Shown: positions 61,665 to 64,000 of the stretch, piece by piece
Numbering within the stretch: position 1 is the stretch's first letter
Layout of the letters: each line of letters begins with the position of its first letter
Assembly: GCA_016937695.1 (NCBI GenBank)
Contig: JAFGWC010000119.1
Span: 1-64,000, forward strand
Origin: Bacteroidales bacterium
Lineage (GTDB): Bacteria; Bacteroidota; Bacteroidia; Bacteroidales; NBLH01
Reading direction: 5' to 3'
Length of the DNA stretch: 64,000 bases
Program-made: the position numbers and the translations under genes
Notes under the pieces: generated by a model
Database searches by the model: none
What the model saw: only the letters and a program-made list of their open reading frames with translations
Told to the model about the DNA's origin: nothing

Positions 61665-63362
61665 TTACTCATTTCCATTATAAGTTATTGCTAATATAGT
61701 GATATCATCAGATTGTTCTGCATCTTTTGTGAAGTTTTTGATTTCTTTACGTATTTTTTTGACAAAATACTCACTTCCTTCATCTTTCATATTATTAACA
61801 ACTGCGAGTAAACTTTCATCAGAAAATATTTTGCCTTTTTCATCAAATGCTTCAGTAATACCATCAGTATATAATAATATTTTATCTTTTACATTAATAA
61901 TTTTTTCTTCTGCTTTAAATTTAAAATTTTCTAAAATTCCTAATGCAATATTCTGATTTACATTTAAATAAGTGTAACCAATTTCATCATTTCCCGTAAT
62001 TGGAGGATTGTGTCCGGCATTTACAAATTGCAATATTCCTGTTTTTAAATTTAAAACACCAATAAACATTGTTGCAAACATTGCTGTTTCATTATCTTTA
62101 GATAAAGCATTATTTACATTATATGCTACTTTTTCTAAAGCATATGCTCTTTGCGATTCAGTTTTTAAAAGTGTTTTTGTAATTACCATAAATAATGCTG
62201 ATGGAACACCTTTTCCTGAAACATCAGAAATAATGAAACAAAAATTATCTTCATCAATAAAGAAAAAATCATAAAAATCTCCTGCTACTTCTTTTGCAGG
62301 TTCCATAATAGCATAAATATCTATTTCGTTTCTATGAGGAAATGGTGGAAATACATGTGGCAACATTCTCTTTTGAATATCTTTTCCAACATTTAATTCG
62401 CTTTGTATTCTTTCTTTTATAGCTGTTGTTTTTTGTAGATTTTCAATATATTCATTTAAATCAGATGTCATTTTATTAAAGGCCTTAGCTAAATCGCCAA
62501 TCTCATCATCAGTTTTCACTATTATTTTAAATGATAAATCTCCTTTTGATACTCTATCAACTCCATTATTTAAATTATTCAAAGGCTTCATCATATAAGC
62601 AGTGGCTCTGTTAATAACAATTACTGTTATTAGTAACATTACTGCCATCATTATGATAAGTCTTTTGGCTAAATCATTAATTGCTTCTTCTGTTTTTTTC
62701 ATAGAAAAGCCTATTCTAAAAGAACCCCAATGTTTATTTTTAACAAACACAGGTGATGAAATTTTCCACATTTCCTCGCCTGTATCTCTTTGATAAACTT
62801 CTAACATATAGGGTTTTACAGTATTTTCAGCAACTTTATTATCATAAAAAACTCTTTTCGACCTACTTTCTTCATTATCTTTCTCATAATTGCCGGTGAG
62901 ATTTTTATTATAAATTGTGTTATGAGATGGTGTATATCCGTTATTGTCGCATAAAACAGCAAAAATTAATTGAGGGTCTTTAAAAAATTCATCTTGAATT
63001 GAAACTATTAGTGTGTCTAAATATTTATCTAAACCTGTTTTGTAATGATATTTTTGGATGTCATTAATTTTATTCAAAGGAATTTTTCGGTATGAAGCAA
63101 TTATTGATCGATCTAATGGAATAGGAACTAAGGTGTAATCGAACAATTCCTGTTCTGTAAATATCTCATTTTCAACGACATTATCTAAAATTTCGCCCAT
63201 TATTTTTGCTCCTGTTTGAGCAGCAGCAATTCCTTTTTTTAATATCATTTCTTTCATTTGTTTCGACCTGTCATTAACAAGATAAGTTGTAAATATTGTT
63301 ACAATTACACCTAAAATAATAATCAAAACAAATGAAAGTCTGAATGAGAGTTTTTTAAACAT
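61665..63362 (-). CDS. Membrane sensor serine phosphatase (HAMP-SpoIIE/PP2C)
   Basis: A 565-residue two-membrane-segment sensor. TM1 is at about 8-27, a periplasmic domain at 28-235, and TM2 at about 236-256. HAMP follows (MMKPLNNLNNGVDRVSKGDLSFKIIV), then a coiled coil (YIENLQKTTAIKERIQSEL). The SpoIIE-type phosphatase has AKEVAGDFYDFFFID, FCFIISDVSGKGVPSALFMVITKTLL, VNAGHNPPI and LYTDGITEAFDEKGK with the metal-binding Asp residues. It should dephosphorylate the STAS protein in response to an external signal. It lies 34 bp after recQ. Confidence 0.94.
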   Translation of the reverse strand: MFKKLSFRLSFVLIIILGVIVTIFTTYLVNDRSKQMKEMILKKGIAAAQTGAKIMGEILDNVVENEIFTEQELFDYTLVPIPLDRSIIASYRKIPLNKINDIQKYHYKTGLDKYLDTLIVSIQDEFFKDPQLIFAVLCDNNGYTPSHNTIYNKNLTGNYEKDNEESRSKRVFYDNKVAENTVKPYMLEVYQRDTGEEMWKISSPVFVKNKHWGSFRIGFSMKKTEEAINDLAKRLIIMMAVMLLITVIVINRATAYMMKPLNNLNNGVDRVSKGDLSFKIIVKTDDEIGDLAKAFNKMTSDLNEYIENLQKTTAIKERIQSELNVGKDIQKRMLPHVFPPFPHRNEIDIYAIMEPAKEVAGDFYDFFFIDEDNFCFIISDVSGKGVPSALFMVITKTLLKTESQRAYALEKVAYNVNNALSKDNETAMFATMFIGVLNLKTGILQFVNAGHNPPITGNDEIGYTYLNVNQNIALGILENFKFKAEEKIINVKDKILLYTDGITEAFDEKGKIFSDESLLAVVNNMKDEGSEYFVKKIRKEIKNFTKDAEQSDDITILAITYNGNE

Positions 63363-63396
63363 ATATCTTTAAAGTATTAATATTATTTTTATAAAA

Positions 63397-64000
63397 TTAA
63401 TTACCCATATCAGACATAAATTTTATTCTCATTAAACGAATATCGCTCTCAGTATATTCATTTTCGCCAAGTTCTTCAAGCGCATCTTGAATAGATTCAC
63501 TTTCAGCTACTCTAAAATATTCGTATACTTCTTCCTGACGTTCTTCATCAAGAACTTCATTTATATAATAATCTAAATTTAGTTTTGTTCCTGAATTAAC
63601 TATTGCTTCTATTTCAGTAAGTAATTCATTCATTTCCATGCGTTTAGCTTCGGCTAAATCATCCAGCGATATTTTTCTATCAATACTTTGAATAAAATAT
63701 ACTTTGCTTTCAGATTTATTTACAACCGAACGTACTACCATGTCTTTTGGTCGTTCAATTTCATTTTCATCGACATATTTTTTAATTAGTTCCAGAAATT
63801 CTTTTCCATATCTTCTGGCTTTTCCTGAACCAACTCCAACAATTTGTTGTAGTTCATCCATTGTTATAGGATATTGAATTGCCATATCTTCAAAAGAAGA
63901 ATCTTGGAAAATCACAAATGGTGGAATTCCTTTTTTTGCAGAAATATTCTTCCTTAAATCTTTCAACATTTTAAATAATACCGGATCTGCTGCACTACTT
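63397..64000 (-). CDS. recQ: RecQ ATP-dependent DNA helicase, C-terminal part (cut by window edge)
   Basis: The window ends inside this gene. The frame is open through 64000 (SSAADPVLFKMLKDLRK), upstream of the track's Met at 63969, so that Met is internal. The visible part is the HRDC domain typical of Bacteroidetes RecQ: LRKNISAKKGIPPFVIFQDSSFEDMA, QYPITMDELQQIVGVGSGKARRYGKEF. A charged C-terminal tail of about 100 residues follows. Helicase, zinc and winged-helix domains are beyond the edge. It is upstream in the same run as the phosphatase. Confidence 0.88.
   Translation of the reverse strand, partial: SSAADPVLFKMLKDLRKNISAKKGIPPFVIFQDSSFEDMAIQYPITMDELQQIVGVGSGKARRYGKEFLELIKKYVDENEIERPKDMVVRSVVNKSESKVYFIQSIDRKISLDDLAEAKRMEMNELLTEIEAIVNSGTKLNLDYYINEVLDEERQEEVYEYFRVAESESIQDALEELGENEYTESDIRLMRIKFMSDMGN

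Overview
This window is a strongly AT-rich stretch of a chromosome from the Bacteroidota (Bacteroidetes), most likely a Bacteroidia/Marinilabiliales-type organism. I infer this from several things: recurrent Bacteroidetes -7 promoter elements (TAnnTTTG) and weak Shine-Dalgarno sites; the purH-mreB-mreC-mreD-mrdA-rodA order; families typical of the phylum (HU-like/DUF4469 protein, DUF4105, DUF4407, BNR/sortilin-repeat exoproteins); and a tyrosine recombinase of a type common in the phylum. No rRNA, tRNA, IS element or true CRISPR array was recognised.

Layout. 0-4.4 kb is the most accessory-looking part: a tyrosine recombinase, a small zinc-finger ORF between CCGTTG/CAACGG sites (one inside a bulged hairpin), an HU-like DNA-binding protein, a three-unit 46-bp repeat array, and a crotonase gene flanked by an exact 28-bp direct repeat. 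4.4-11.2 kb holds a double CbbX-type AAA+ ATPase with a duplicated N-terminal domain, an exported YtcJ-like amidohydrolase, heptose-7-phosphate kinase, a TPMT-like methyltransferase and shikimate kinase. 11.2-15.7 kb holds topoisomerase IV (parE-parC). 15.8-30.9 kb is a 13-gene chemotaxis cluster on the minus strand: coiled-coil protein, STAS, CheY, CheA, CheW, MCP, CheR, histidine-kinase-like protein, CheD, CheB, DUF4407, response regulator, GAF/PAS protein. No flagellar genes lie beside it.

31-41 kb holds an OmpH/Skp-like protein, a GT2 glycosyltransferase, a LolA-like exported protein plus BNR-repeat protein behind a sigma54-like promoter with upstream dyads, Hsp20, a DUF4105 membrane protein, a frameshifted small exported gene and a cyclic-2,3-diphosphoglycerate-synthetase-like GTPase. 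41.2-49 kb is acpH followed by the cell-elongation operon (purH, mreBCD, PBP2, rodA). 49.5-57.8 kb holds a MacB/FtsX-type permease, MgtE, Nudix, RsmA, two overlapping flippase-like membrane proteins, a lipoprotein and a GT2. 57.8-64 kb is one tightly packed minus-strand unit: recQ (3' end only), a SpoIIE-type phosphatase, an RsbW-like kinase, a STAS protein, an ABC-2 transporter pair and a short-chain fatty acid transporter.

The best candidates for undescribed biology are in the chemotaxis cluster. Four of its proteins end in an acidic/hydrophobic tail finishing in Phe (DDEFEKF, DDEIEFF, DDEIF, IEVELF). Its histidine-kinase-like protein has Asn where the phosphoacceptor His should be. Its first gene encodes a long helical protein with a DxxxQ motif like the CheZ active site. 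The bracketed small ORF and the repeat array at the left edge are the next most interesting signals. All function calls are by sequence reading; no database search was run.
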